Program-made: the position numbers and the translations under genes
Source of the DNA: Bombus terrestris
Lineage: Eukaryota; Arthropoda; Insecta; Hymenoptera; Apidae
DNA length: 64,000 nt
Direction of reading: 5' to 3'
NCBI RefSeq assembly: GCF_910591885.1
Contig: NW_025963548.1
Span: 6,067,501 to 6,131,500 of the forward strand
In this document: positions 14,059 to 29,483 of the stretch, piece by piece
How the letters are laid out: each line of letters begins with the position of its first letter
How positions within the stretch are numbered: the stretch's first letter is position 1
Notes under the pieces: generated by a model
Databases searched by the model: none
Told to the model about the DNA's origin: nothing
The model's input: only the letters and a program-made list of their open reading frames with translations

Positions 14059-16518
14059 TTATGAATTAATATCGTTATATTGCATCACTATATGAAGTAT
14101 AACGCTATATTGCATTACTAAATGACGTATAACGTTATATATCTTCTCTCTATGACGTATAACGTTATGAACTATTACGTTATAACGTATAACGTTATGA
14201 ACTATTACGTTATAACGTATAACGTTATGAACTGTTACGTTATAACGTATAACGTTATATTGCATCACTATATGACGTATAACGTCATACTGCATGACTA
14301 TAGGACGTATAACGTTATATTGCATCACTACATGACGTATAACGTTATATTGCATCACTATAGGACGTATTACGTTATGAAATATTACGTTATAACGTAT
14401 AACGTTATATTGCATCACTACATGACGTATAACGTTATATTGCATCACTATATGACGTATAACGTCATATTGCATGACTACAGGACGTATAACGTTATAT
14501 TGCATCACTATAGGATGTAATACGTTATGATATATTACGTTATTACGTATAACGTTTTATTGCATAACTATATGACGTATAACGTTATATACTATAACGT
14601 TATGAATTAATATCGTTATATTGCATCACTATATGACGTATAACGTCATATTGCATGACTATAGGACGTATAACGTTATATTGCATCACTACATGACGTG
14701 TAACGTTATATTGCATCGCTATAGGACGTATTACGTTGTATACTTTTACGATATAACGTATAACGTTATACTGCATCACTATATGACGTATAACGATATA
14801 TTGCATTACTAAATGACGTATAACGTTATATAGCTTCTCTTTATGACGTGTAACGTTATGAACTATTACGTTATAACGTATAACGTTATATTGCATCACT
14901 ATATGACGTATAACGTCATATTGCATGACTATAGGACGTATAACGTTATATTGCATCACTACATGACGTGTAACGTTATATTGCATCACTATAGGACGTA
15001 TTACGTTGTATACTATTACGTTATAACGTATAACGTTATACTGCATCACTATATGACGTATAACGATGTATTGCATTACTAAATGACGTATAACGTTATA
15101 TAGCTTCTCTTTATGACGTATAACTTTATGAACTATTACGTTATAACGTATAACGTTATATTGCATCACTATATGACGTATAACGTCACATTGCATGACT
15201 ATAGGACGTATAACGTTATAGTGCATCACTGTATGACGTATAACGATATACTATTACGTTATAACGTATAACGTTGTATTGCATCACTATAGGACGTATA
15301 ACGTTATAGTGCATCACTGTATGACGTATAACGGTATATACTATTACGTTATAACGTATAACGTTATCATTCATCACTATAGGACGTATAACGTTATATT
15401 GCATCACTATATGACGTATAACGTTATATTGCATCACTATAGGACGTATTACGTTATATACTATCACGTTATAACGTATAACGTTATATTGCATCACTAT
15501 ATGACGTATAACGATATATTGCATTACTAAATGACGTATAACGTTATATAGCTTCTCTTTATGACGTGTAACGTTATGAACTAATACGTTATAACGTATA
15601 ACGTTATATTGCATCACTATATGACGTATAACGTCATATTGCATGACTACAGGACGTATAACGTTATATTGCATCACTATAGGACGTATTACGTTATATA
15701 CTATTACGTTATAACGTATAACGTTATGCTGCATCACTATAGCACCTATAACGTTATATCGCATTACTGAATGACGCATAACGTTATATAGCTTCTCTTT
15801 ATGACGTGTAACGTTATGAACTATTACGTTATAACGTATAACGTTATATTGCATCACTATATGACGTATAACGACATATTGCATGACTATAGGACGTATA
15901 ACGTTATATTGCATCACTACATGACGTATAACGTTATATTGCATCACTATAGGACGTATTACGTTATATACTATTACGTTATGACGTATAATGTTATACT
16001 GCAACACTATATGACGTATAACGATATATTGCATTACTAAATGACGCATATCGTTATATAGCTTCTCTTTATGACGTGTAACGTTATGAACTATTACGTT
16101 ATAACGTATAACGTTATATTGCATCACTATATGACGTATAACGTCATATTGCATGACTACAGGACGTATAACGTTATATTGCATCACTATAGGACGTATT
16201 ACGTTATATACTATTACGTTATAACGTATAACGTTATACTGCATCACTATATGACGTATAACGATATATTGCATTACTAAATGACGCATAACGTTATATA
16301 GCTTCTCTTTATGACGTGTAACGTTATGAACTATTACGTTATAACGTATAACGTTATATTGCTTCACTATATGACGTATAACGTCATATTGCATGACTAC
16401 AGGATGTATAACGATATATTGCATCACTATAGAATGTAATACGTTATGATATATTACGTTATAACGTATAACGTTTTATTGCATCACTATATGACGTGTA
16501 ACGTTATATACTATAACG
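14059..16518. repeat. Duplicated ~2.5-kb segment, copy A
   Basis: Holds an alpha-type block of 541 bp (14059-14599) and a gamma-type block of 1919 bp (14600-16518). The alpha block has the private ATATCTTCTCTCTATG module and a GAAATATTACG module. The gamma block carries a -2 site (15241) but no palindrome insertion, so its length is 29 modulo 30. At the place of the insertion it reads TAACTTTATGAACTATTACG (15121), also found at 18272. Confidence 0.85.
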
Positions 16519-16879
16519 TTATGAATTAATATCGTTATATTGCATCACTATATGAAGTATAACGCTATATTGCATTACTAAATGACGTATAACGTTATAT
16601 AGCTTCTCTTTAAGACGTATAACGTTATGAACTATTACGTTATAACGTATAACGTTATGAACTATTACGTTATAACGTATAACGTTATGAACTGTTACGT
16701 TATAACGTATAACGTTATATAGCATCACTATATGACGTATAACGTCATATTGCATGACTATAGGATGTATAACGTTATATTGCATCACTATAGGATGTAA
16801 TACGTTATGATATATTACGTTATTACGTATAACGTTTTATTGCATCACTATATGACGTGTAATGTTATATACTATAACG
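16519..16879. repeat. Short alpha-derived block, 361 bp
   Basis: Alpha opener with CTCTTTAAGACG, three GAACTATTACG-type modules and an ATAGCATCACTATATG monomer, then an early jump to GATGTATAACG and the closing string. It has 12 monomers plus one base, against 17 in a full alpha block, consistent with an internal loss of five monomers (150 bp). Confidence 0.85.
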
Positions 16880-19429
16880 TTATGAATTAATATCGTTATA
16901 TTGCATCACTATATGAAGTATAACGCTATATTGCATTACTAAATGACGTATAACGTTATATATCTTCTCTCTATGACGTATAACGTTATGAACTATTACG
17001 TTATAACGTATAACGTTATGAACTATTACGTTATAACGTATAACGTTATGAACTGTTACGTTATAACGTATAACGTTATATTGCATCACTATATGACGTA
17101 TAACGTCATACTGCATGACTATAGGACGTATAACGTTATATTGCATCACTACATGACGTATAACGTTATATTGCATCACTATAGGACGTATTACGTTATG
17201 AAATATTACGTTATAACGTATAACGTTATATTGCATCACTACATGACGTATAACGTTATATTGCATCACTATATGACGTATAACGTCATATTGCATGACT
17301 ACAGGACGTATAACGTTATATTGCATCACTATAGGATGTAATACGTTATGATATATTACGTTATTACGTATAACGTTTTATTGCATAACTATATGACGTA
17401 TAACGTTATATACTATAACGTTATGAATTAATATCGTTATATTGCATCACTATATGACGTATAACGTCATATTGCATGACTATAGGACGTATAACGTTAT
17501 ATTGCATCACTACATGACGTGTAACGTTATATTGCATCGCTATAGGACGTATTACGTTGTATACTTTTACGATATAACGTATAACGTTATACTGCATCAC
17601 TATATGACGTATAACGATATATTGCATTACTAAATGACGTATAACGTTATATAGCTTCTCTTTATGACGTGTAACGTTATGAACTATTACGTTATAACGT
17701 ATAACGTTATATTGCATCACTATATGACGTATAACGTCATATTGCATGACTACAGGACGTATAACGTTATATTGCATCACTATAGTACGCGTTACGTTAT
17801 ATACTATTACGTTATAACGTATAACGTTATATTGCATCACTACATGACGTGTAACGTTATATTGCATCACTATAGGACGTATTACGTTATATACTATTAC
17901 GTTATAACGTATAACGTTATACTGCATCACTATATGACGTATAACGATATATTGCATTACTAAATGACGTATAACGTTATATAGCTTCTCTTTATGACGT
18001 ATAACGTTATGAACTGTTACGTTATAACGTATAACGTTATATTGCATCACTATATGACGTATAACGTCATATTGCATGACTATAGGACGTATAACGTTAT
18101 ATTGCATCACTACATGACGTGTAACGTTATATTGCATCACTATAGGACGTATTACGTTGTATACTATTACGTTATAACGTATAACGTTATACTGCATCAC
18201 TATATGACGTATAACGATGTATTGCATTACTAAATGACGTATAACGTTATATAGCTTCTCTTTATGACGTATAACTTTATGAACTATTACGTTATAACGT
18301 ATAACGTTATATTGCATCACTATATGACGTATAACGTCACATTGCATGACTATAGGACGTATAACGTTATAGTGCATCACTGTATGACGTATAACGATAT
18401 ACTATTACGTTATAACGTATAACGTTGTATTGCATCACTATAGGACGTATAACGTTATAGTGCATCACTGTATGACGTATAACGGTATATACTATTACGT
18501 TATAACGTATAACGTTATCATTCATCACTATAGGACGTATAACGTTATATTGCATCACTATATGACGTATAACGTTATATTGCATCACTATAGGACGTAT
18601 TACGTTATATACTATCACGTTATAACGTATAACGTTATATTGCATCACTATATGACGTATAACGATATATTGCATTACTAAATGACGTATAACGTTATAT
18701 AGCTTCTCTTTATGACGTGTAACGTTATGAACTAATACGTTATAACGTATAACGTTATATTGCATCACTATATGACGTATAACGTCATATTGCATGACTA
18801 CAGGACGTATAACGTTATATTGCATCACTATAGGACGTATTACGTTATATACTATTACGTTATAACGTATAACGTTATGCTGCATCACTATAGCACCTAT
18901 AACGTTATATCGCATTACTGAATGACGCATAACGTTATATAGCTTCTCTTTATGACGTGTAACGTTATGAACTATTACGTTATAACGTATAACGTTATAT
19001 TGCATCACTATATGACGTATAACGACATATTGCATGACTATAGGACGTATAACGTTATATTGCATCACTACATGACGTATAACGTTATATTGCATCACTA
19101 TAGGACGTATTACGTTATATACTATTACGTTATAACGTATAATGTTATACTGCAACACTATATGACGTATAACGATATATTGCATTACTAAATGACGCAT
19201 ATCGTTATATAGCTTCTCTTTATGACGTGTAACGTTATGAACTATTACGTTATAACGTATAACGTTATATTGCATCACTATATGACGTATAACGTCATAT
19301 TGCATGACTACAGGATGTATAACGATATATTGCATCACTATAGAATGTAATACGTTATGATATATTACGTTATAACGTATAACGTTTTATTGCATCACTA
19401 TATGACGTGTAACGTTATATACTATAACG
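16880..19429. repeat. Duplicated ~2.5-kb segment, copy B
   Basis: Landmarks 16880 and 17421 correspond to 14059 and 14600 at offset 2821. After about 17664 the offset becomes 3151, and near the end it is 2911. Copy B therefore has an extra 330 bp and lacks 240 bp present in copy A, both exact multiples of 30. The -2 site is at 18392. Ends with the private GATGTATAACGATATATTG string before 19430. Confidence 0.85.
17664..17993. repeat. 330-bp insertion (11 monomers) in copy B
   Basis: Relative to copy A this stretch is extra. It carries the ATAGTACGCGTTACG marker (17783) otherwise found in the 2-kb and 4-kb units (1680, 3684, 7688) and in the 1140-bp family. It looks like a patch acquired by unequal exchange with those units. 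The exact ends cannot be fixed within a repeat. Confidence 0.75.
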
Positions 19430-19940
19430 TTATGAATTAATATCGTTATATTGCATCACTATATGAAGTATAACGCTATATTGCATTACTAAATGACGTA
19501 TAACGTTATATAGCTTCTCTTTAAGACGTATAACGTTATGAACTATTACGTTATAACGTATAACGTTATGAACTATTACGTTATAACGTATAACGTTATG
19601 AACTGTTACGTTATAACGTATAACGTTATATAGCATCACTATATGACGTATAACGTCATATTGCATGACTATAGGACGTATAACGTTATATTGCATCACT
19701 ACATGACGTATAACGTTATATTGCATCACTATAGGACGTATTACCTTATGAAATATTACGTTATAACGTATAACGTTATATTGCATCACTATATGACGTA
19801 TAACGTCATATTGCATGACTACAGGACGTGTAACGTTATATTGCATAACTATAGGATGTAATACGTTATGATATATTACGCTATTACGTATAACGTTTTA
19901 TTGCATAACTATATGACGTATAACGTTATATACTATAACG

Positions 19941-22131
19941 TTATGAATTAATATCGTTATGTTGCATCACTAAATGACGAATAACGTTATATTGTATTAC
20001 TAAATGACGTATAACGTTATATTGCATCACTATAGGACGTATTACGTTATATACTATTACGTTATAACGTATAACGTTATACTGCAACGCTATATGACGT
20101 ATAACGATATATTGCATGACTATAGGACGTATAACGTTATATTGCATCACTACATGACGTATAACGTTATATTGCATCACTATATGACGTATAACGTCAT
20201 ATTGCATGACTACAGGACGTATAACGTTATATTGCATCACTATAGGATGTAATACGTTATATTGCATCACTATAGGACGTATTACGTTGTATACTTTTAC
20301 GTTATAACGTATAACGTTATACTGCATCACTATATGACGTATAACGATATATTGCATTACTAAATGACGTATAACGTTATATAGCTTCTCTTTATGACGT
20401 GTAACGTTATGAACTATTACGTTATAACGTATAACGTTATATTGCATCACTATATGACGTATAACGTCATATTGCATGACTACAGGACGTATAACGTTAT
20501 ATTGCATCACTATAGGACGTATTACGTTATATTGCATCACTATAGGACGTATTACGTTATATACTATTACGTTATAACGTATAACGTTATATTGCATCAC
20601 TATATGACGTATAACGTCATATTGCATGACTACAGGACGCATAACGTTATATTGCATCACTATAGGACGTATTACCTTATATACTATTACTTTATAACGT
20701 ATAACGTTATGCTGCATCACTATAGCACCTATAACGTTATATCGCATTACTGAATGACGCATAACGTTATATAGCTTCTCTTTATGACGTGTAACGTTAT
20801 GAACTATTACGTTATAACGTATAACGTTATATTGCATCACTATATGACGTATAACGTCATATTGCATGACTACAGGACGTATAACGTTATATTGCATCAC
20901 TATAGTACGCGTTACGTTATATACTATTACGTTATAACGTATAACGTTATATTGCATCACTATATGACGTATAACGTCATATTGCATGACTATAGGACGT
21001 ATAACGTTATATTGCATCACTACATGACGTATAACGTTATATTGCATCACTATAGGACGTATTACGTCATATACTATTACGTTATAACGTATAACGTTAT
21101 ACTGCATCACTATATGACGTATAACGATATATTGCATTACTAAATGACGCATAACGTTATATAGCTTCTCTTTATGACGTCTAACGTTATGAACTATTAC
21201 GTTATAACCTATAACGTTATATTGCATCACTATATGACGTATAACGTCGTATTGCATGACTACAGGACGTATAACGTTATATTGCATCACTATAGGACGT
21301 GTTACGTTATATACTATTACGTTATAACGTATAACGTTATACTGCATCACTATATGACGTATAACGATATATTGCATTACTAAATGACGCATAACGTTAT
21401 ATATCTTCTCTTTATGACGTGTAACGTTATGAACTATTACGTTATAACGTATAACGTTATATTGCATCACTATATGACGTATAACGTCATATTGCATGAC
21501 TACAGGATGTATAACGTTATATTGCATCACTATAGGACGTATTACGTTATATTGCATCACTATAGGACGTATTACGTTATATACTATTACGTTATAACGT
21601 ATAACGTTATACTGCATCACTATATGACGTATAACGATATATTGCATTACTAAATGACGCATAACGTTATATAGCTTCTCTTTATGACGTGTAACGTTAT
21701 GAACTATTACGTTATAACGTATAACGTTATATTGCATCACTATATGACGTATAACGTCGTATTGCATGACTACAGGACGTATAACGTTATATTGCATCAC
21801 TATAGGACGTGTTACGTTATATACTATTACGTTATAACGTATAACGTTATACTGCATCACTATATGACGTATAACGATATATTGCATTACTAAATGACGC
21901 ATAACGTTATATATCTTCTCTTTATGACGTGTAACGTTATGAACTATTACGTTATAACGTATAACGTTATATTGCATCACTATATGACGTATAACGTCAT
22001 ATTGCATGACTACAGGATGTATAACGTTATATTGCATCACTATAGGATGTAATACGTTATGATATATTACGTTATTACGTATAACGTTTTATTGCATCAC
22101 TATATGACGTGTAATGTTATATACTATAACG
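19941..22131. repeat. Chimeric block: beta start joined to 1140-bp-type strings (2191 bp)
   Basis: Begins as a beta block, but at about 20246-20262 GATGTAATACGTTATATTGCATCAC replaces the usual GATGTAATACGTTATGATATATTACG. The sequence then runs into monomer strings of the 1140-bp family with their markers (ATTACCTTATATAC, ACGCGTTACG, ATAACCTATAACG). The landmark expected 391 bp after 19941 has been lost. The same fusion occurs at about 29789-29805, so it predates the 10-kb duplication. Confidence 0.82.
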
Positions 22132-23484
22132 TTATGAATTAATATCGTTATATTGCATCACTATATGAAGTATAACGCTATATTGCATTACTAAATGACG
22201 TATAACGTTATATATCTTCTCTCTATGACGTATAACGTTATGAACTATTACGTTATAACGTATAACGTTATGAACTATTACGTTATAACGTATAACGTTA
22301 TGAACTGTTACGTTATAACGTATAACGTTATATTGCATCACTATATGACGTATAACGTCATACTGCATGACTATAGGACGTATAACGTTATATTGCATCA
22401 CTACATGACGTATAACGACATATTGCATCACTATAGGACGTATTACGTTATGAAATATTACGTTATAACGTATAACGTTATATTGCATCACTATATGACG
22501 TATAACGTCATATTGCATGACTACAGGACGTGTAATGTTATATTGCATCACTATAGGATGTAATACGTTATGATATATTACGTTATTACGTATAACGTTT
22601 TATTGCATAAGTATATGACGTATAACGTTATATACTATAACATTATGAATTAATATCGTTATATTGCATCACTAAATGACGTATAACGTTATATTGTATT
22701 ACTAAATGACGTATAACGTTATATTGCATCACTATAGGACGTATTACGTTATATACTATTACGTCATAACGTATAACGTTATACTGCATCACTATATGAC
22801 GTATAACGATATATTGCATGACTATAGGACGTATAACGTTATATTGCATCACTACATGACGTACAACGTTATATTGCATCACTATATGACGTATAACGTC
22901 ATATTGCATGACTACAGGACGTATAACGTTATATTGCATCACTATAGGATGTAATACGTTATGATATATTACGTTATTACGTATAACGTTTTATTGCATA
23001 ACTATATGACGTATAACGTTATATACTATAACGTTATGAATTAATATCGTTATATTGCGTCACTATATGACGTATAACGTCATATTGCATGACTATAGGA
23101 CGTATAAAGTTATATTGCATCACTACATGACGTGTAACGTTATATTGCATCACTATAGGACGTATTACGTTGTATACTATTACGTTATAACGTATAACGT
23201 TATATTGCATCACTATATGACGTATAACGATATATTGCATTACTAAATGACGCATAACGTTATATAGCTTCTCTTTATGACGTGTAACGTTATGAACTAT
23301 TACGTTATAACGTATAACGTTATATTGCATCACTATATGACGTATAACGTCATATTGCATGACTACAGGATGTATAACGTTATATTGCATCACTATAGGA
23401 TGTAATACGTTATGATATATTACGTTATTACGTATAACGTTTTATTGCATCACTATATGACGTGTAATGTTATATACTATAACG
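22132..23484. repeat. Alpha-beta-gamma unit, 1353 bp
   Basis: Three landmark-bounded blocks of 511, 391 and 451 bp at 22132, 22643 and 23034. Alpha carries ATATCTTCTCTCTATG and GAAATATTACG modules. Beta carries TACGTCATAACG and GACGTACAACG variants. Gamma opens with TTGCGTCACTATATG and has GTATAAAGTTATATTG. The unit is 45 monomers plus three bases, one per landmark. Confidence 0.9.
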
Positions 23485-24685
23485 TTATGAATTAATATCG
23501 TTATATTGCATCACTATATGAAGTATAACGCTATATTGCATTACTAAATGACGTATAACGTTATATATCTTCTCTCTATGACGTATAACGTTATGAACTA
23601 TTACGTTATAACGTATAACGTTATGAACTATTACGTTATAACGTATAACGTTATGAACTGTTACGTTATAACGTATAACGTCATATTGCATGACTACAGG
23701 ACGTATAACGTTATATTGCATCACTATAGGACGTATTACGTTATATACTATCACGTTATAACGTATAACGTTATATTGCATCACTATATGACGTATAACG
23801 ATATATTGCATTACTAAATGACGTATAACGTTATATAGCTTCTCTTTATGACGTGTAACGTTATGAACTATTACGTTATAACGTATAACGTTATATTGCA
23901 TCACTATATGACGTATAACGTCATATTGCATGACTACAGGACGTATAACGTTATACTGCATCACTATAGGACGTTTTACGTTATATACTATTACGTTATA
24001 ACGTATAACGTTATGCTGCATCACTATAGCACCTATAACGTTATATCGCATTACTGAATGACGCATAACGTTATATAGCTTCTCTTTATGACGTGTAATG
24101 TTATGAACTATTACGTTATAACGTATAACGTTATATTGCATCACTATATGACGTATAACGTCATATTGCATGACTACAGGACGTATAACGTTATATTGCA
24201 TCACTATAGGACGCGTTACGTTATATACTATTACGTTATAACGTATAACGTTATATTGCATCACTATATGACGTATAACGTCATATTGCATGACTATAGG
24301 ACGTATAACGTTATATTGCATCACTACATGACGTATAACGTTATATTGCATCACTATAGGACGTATTACGTTATATACTATTACGTTATAACGCATAACG
24401 TTATACTGCATCACTATATGACGTATAACGATATATTGCATTACTAAATGACGCATAACGTTATATAGCTTCTCTTTATGACGTGTAACGTTATGAACTA
24501 TTACGTTATAACGTTTAACGTTATAGTGCATCACTATATGACGTATAACGTCATATTGCATGACTACAGGATGTATAACGTTATATTGCATCACTATAGG
24601 ATGTAATACGTTATGATATATTACGTTATTACGTATAACGTTTTATTGCATCACTATATGACGTGTAATGTTATATACTATAACG
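23485..24685. repeat. Chimeric alpha block, 1201 bp
   Basis: Starts as alpha, but after the GAACTG module (about 23670) it switches to GTCATATTGCATGAC and then to strings like those of the 2-kb gamma blocks (TATGCTGCATCAC with AGCACCTATAACG near 24010). It ends with the private GTTTAACGTTATAGTGC string. Beta and gamma of this position are missing. The same structure lies at 33658-34858. Confidence 0.83.
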
Positions 24686-26027
24686 TTATGAATTAATATC
24701 GTTATATTGCATCACTATATGAAGTATAACGCTATATTGCATTACTAAATGACGTATAACGTTATATATCTTCTCTCTATGACGTATAACGTTATGAACT
24801 ATTACGTTATAACGTATAACGTTATGAACTATTACGTTATAACGTATAACGTTATGAACTGTTACGTTATAACGTATAACGTTATATTGCATCACTATAT
24901 GACGTATAACGTCATACTGCATGACTATAGGACGTATAACGTTATATTGCATCACTACATGACGTATAACGTTATATTGCATCACTATAGGACGTATTAC
25001 GTTATGAAATATTACGTTATAACGTATAACGTTATATTGCATCACTATATGACGTATAACGTCATATTGCATGACTACAGGACGTGTAATGTTATATTGC
25101 ATCACTATAGGATGTAATAAGTTATGATATATTACGTTATTACGTATAACGTTTTATTGCATAAGTATATGACGTATAACGTTATATACTATAACATTAT
25201 GAATTAATATCGTTATATTGCATCACTAAATGACGTATAACGTTATATTGTATTACTAAATGACGTATAACGTTATATTGCATCACTATAGGACGTATTA
25301 CGTTATATACTATTACGTCATAACGTATAACGTTATACTGCATCACTATATGACGTATAACGATATATTGCATGACTATAGGACGTATAACGTTATATTG
25401 CATCACTACATGACGTACAACGTTATATTGCATCACTATATGACGTATAACGTCATATTGCATGACTACAGGACGTATAACGTTATATTGCATCACTATA
25501 GGATGTAATACGTTATGATATATTACTTTATTACGTATAACGTTTTATTGCATAACTATATGACGTATAACGTTATACACTATAACGTTATGAATTAATA
25601 TCGTTATATTGCGTCACTATATGACGTATAACGTCGTATTGCATGACTATAGGACGTATAAAGTTATATTGCATCACTACATGACGTGTAACGTTATATT
25701 GCATCACTATAGGACGTATTACGTTGTATACTATTACGTTATAACGTATAACGTTATATTGCATCACTATATGACGTATAACGATATATTGCATTACTAA
25801 ATGACGCATAACGTTATATAGCTTCTCTTTATGACGTGTAACGTTATGAACTATTACGTTATAACGTATAACGTTATATTGCATCACTATATGACGTATA
25901 ACGTCATATTGCATGACTACAGGATGTATAACGTTATATAGGATGTAATACGTTATGATATATTACGTTATTACGTATAACGTTTTATTGCATCACTATA
26001 TGACGTGTAATGTTATATACTATAACG
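24686..26027. repeat. Alpha-beta-gamma unit with 11-bp deletion (1342 bp)
   Basis: Blocks of 511, 391 and 440 bp at 24686, 25197 and 25588. Gamma is 11 bp short because GTTATATTGCATCACTATAGG is reduced to GTTATATAGG at about 25935-25942. Otherwise matches the 1353-bp unit. Confidence 0.9.
25935..25944. other. 11-bp deletion junction
   Basis: Reads GTTATATAGGATG where the 10-kb partner (near 36110) and sister units read the full monomer. The missing bases are TGCATCACTAT or an equivalent, and flanking TAT/AT repeats make the exact ends ambiguous. It is the only indel I found that is neither a multiple of 30 nor part of a recurring variant, apart from the single base lost at 55670. Confidence 0.85.
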
Positions 26028-27380
26028 TTATGAATTAATATCGTTATATTGCATCACTATATGAAGTATAACGCTATATTGCATTACTAAATGACGTATA
26101 ACGTTATATATCTTCTCTCTATGACGTATAACGTTATGAACTATTACGTTATAACGTATAACGTTATGAACTATTACGTTATAACGTATAACGTTATGAA
26201 CTGTTACGTTATAACGTATAACGTTATATTGCATCACTATATGACGTATAACGTCATACTGCATGACTATAGGACGTATAACGTTATATTGCATCACTAC
26301 ATGACGTATAACGTTATATTGCATCACTATAGGACGTATTACGTTATGAAATATTACGTTATAACGTATAACGTTATATTGCATCACTATATGACGTATA
26401 ACGTCATATTGCATGACTACAGGACGTGTAACGTTATATTGCATCACTATAGGATGTAATACGTTATGATATATTACGTTATTACGTATAACGTTTTATT
26501 GCATAAGTATATGACGTATAACGTTATATACTATAACATTATGAATTAATATCGTTATATTGCATCACTAAATGACGTATAACGTTATATTGTATTACTA
26601 AATGACGTATAACGTTATATTGCATCACTATAGGACGTATTACGTTATATACTATTACGTCATAACGTATAACGTTATACTGCATCACTATATGACGTAT
26701 AACGATATATTGCATGACTATAGGACGTATAACGTTATATTGCATCACTACATGACGTACAACGTTATATTGCATCACTATATGACGTATAACGTCATAT
26801 TGCATGACTACAGGACGTATAACGTTATATTGCATCACTATAGGATGTAATACGTTATGATATATTACTTTATTACGTATAACGTTTTATTGCATAACTA
26901 TATGACGTATAACGTTATATACTATAACGTTATGAATTAATATCGTTATATTGCGTCACTATATGACGTATAACGTCATATTGCATGACTATAGGACGTA
27001 TAAAGTTATATTGCATCACTACATGACGTGTAACGTTATATTGCATCACTATAGGACGTATTACGTTGTATACTATTACGTTATAACGTATAACGTTATA
27101 TTGCATCACTATATGACGTATAACGATATATTGCATTACTAAATGACGCATAACGTTATATAGCTTCTCTTTATGACGTGTAACGTTATGAACTATTACG
27201 TTATAACGTATAACGTTATATTGCATCACTATATGACGTATAACGTCATATTGCATGACTACAGGATGTATAACGTTATATTGCATCACTATAGGATGTA
27301 ATACTTTATGATATATTACGTTATTACGTATAACGTTTTATTGCATCACTATATGACGTGTAATGTTATATACTATAACG
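26028..27380. repeat. Alpha-beta-gamma unit, 1353 bp
   Basis: Blocks of 511, 391 and 451 bp at 26028, 26539 and 26930. The gamma end carries GTAATACTTTATG (27298). Beta-to-gamma passes through ATTACTTTATTACG (26866), a variant also seen at 25523, 35696 and 37049. Confidence 0.9.
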
Positions 27381-28972
27381 TTATGAATTAATATCGTTAT
27401 ATTGCATCACTATATGAAGTATAACGCTATATTGCATTACTAAATGACGTATAACGTTATATATCTTCTCTCTATGACGTATAACGTTATGAACTATTAC
27501 GTTATAACGTATAACGTTATGAACTATTACGTTATAACGTATAACGTTATGAACTGTTACGTTATAACGTATAACGTTATATTGCATCACTATATGACGT
27601 ATAACGTCATACTGCATGACTATAGGACGTATAACGTTATATTGCATCACTACATGACGTATAACGTTATATTGCATCACTATAGGACGTATTACGTTAT
27701 GAAATATTACGTTATAACGTATAACGTTATATTGCATCACTATATGACGTATAACGTCATATTGCATGACTACAGGACGTGTAACGTTATATTGCATCAC
27801 TATAGGATGTAATACGTTATGATATATTACGTTATTACGTATAACGTTTTATTGCATAAGTATATGACGTATAACGTTATATACTATAACATTATGAATT
27901 AATATCGTTATATTGCATCACTAAATGACGTATAACGTTATATTGTATTACTAAATGACGTATAACGTTATATTGCATCACTATAGGACGTATTACGTTA
28001 TATACTATTACGTTATAACGTATAACGTTATACTGCATCACTATATGACGTATAACGATATATTGCATGACTATAGGACGTATAACGTTATATTGCATCA
28101 CTACATGACGTATAACGTTATATTGCATCACTATAGGACGTATTACGTTATATACTATTACGTTATAACGTATAACGTTATGCTGCATCACTATAGCACC
28201 TATAACGTTATATCGCATTACTGAATGACGCATAACGTTATATAGCTTCTCTTTATGACGTGTAACGTTATGAACTATTACGTTATAACGTATAACGTTA
28301 TATTGCATCACTATATGACGTATAACGACATATTGCATGACTATAGGACGTATAACGTTATATTGCATCACTACATGACGTATAACGTTATATTGCATCA
28401 CTATAGGACGTATTACGTTATATACTATTACGTTATAACGTATAATGTTATACTGCAACACTATATGACGTATAACGATATATTGCATTACTAAATGACG
28501 CATATCGTTATATAGCTTCTCTTTATGACGTGTAACGTTATGAACTATTACGTTATAACGTATAACGTTATATTGCATCACTATATGACGTATAACGTCA
28601 TATTGCATGACTACAGGACGTATAACGTTATATTGCATCACTATAGGACGTATTACGTTATATACTATTACGTTATAACGTATAACGTTATACTGCATCA
28701 CTATATGACGTATAACGATATATTGCATTACTAAATGACGCATAACGTTATATAGCTTCTCTTTATGACGTGTAACGTTATGAACTATTACGTTATAACG
28801 TATAACGTTATATTGCTTCACTATATGACGTATAACGTCATATTGCATGACTACAGGATGTATAACGATATATTGCATCACTATAGAATGTAATACGTTA
28901 TGATATATTACGTTATAACGTATAACGTTTTATTGCATCACTATATGACGTGTAACGTTATATACTATAACG
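27381..28972. repeat. Alpha block followed by a long beta-derived block
   Basis: 27381-27891 is a normal alpha. 27892-28972 (1081 bp) opens as beta but from about 28130 continues with strings of the copy A segment (15.7-16.5 kb), including TATAATGTTATACTGCAACAC (28443 and 15990) and GCTTCACTATATG (28815 and 16363). The match to 15.7-16.9 kb is at offset 12454. Confidence 0.83.
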
Positions 28973-29483
28973 TTATGAATTAATATCGTTATATTGCATC
29001 ACTATATGAAGTATAACGCTATATTGCATTACTAAATGACGTATAACGTTATATAGCTTCTCTCTATGACGTATAACGTTATGAACTATTACGTTATAAC
29101 GTATAACGTTATGAACTATTACGTTATAACGTATAACGTTATGAACTGTTACGTTATAACGTATAACGTTATATAGCATCACTATATGACGTATAACGTC
29201 ATATTGCATGACTATAGGACGTATAACGTTATATTGCATCACTACATGACGTATAACGTTATATTGCATCACTATAGGACGTATTACCTTATGAAATATT
29301 ACGTTATAACGTATAACGTTATATTGCATCACTGTATGACGTATAACGTCATATTGCATGACTACAGGACGTGTAACGTTATATTGCATAACTATAGGAT
29401 GTAATACGTTATGATATATTACGCTATTACGTATAACGTTTTATTGCATAACTATATGACGTATAACGTTATATACTATAACG

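Larger units (their letters stand above)
19430..28972. repeat. ~9.5-kb segmental unit, copy 1 (14 landmarks)
   Basis: Landmarks at 19430, 19941, 22132, 22643, 23034, 23485, 24686, 25197, 25588, 26028, 26539, 26930, 27381 and 27892 match one to one with fourteen in copy 2. The offset is 9543 at first, 10173 after the 630-bp insertion of copy 2, and 10184 after the 11-bp deletion of copy 1. It contains an alpha block, a fused beta/1140-type block, then a run of alpha-beta-gamma units. Collinearity ends near 27.9 kb. Confidence 0.9.
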
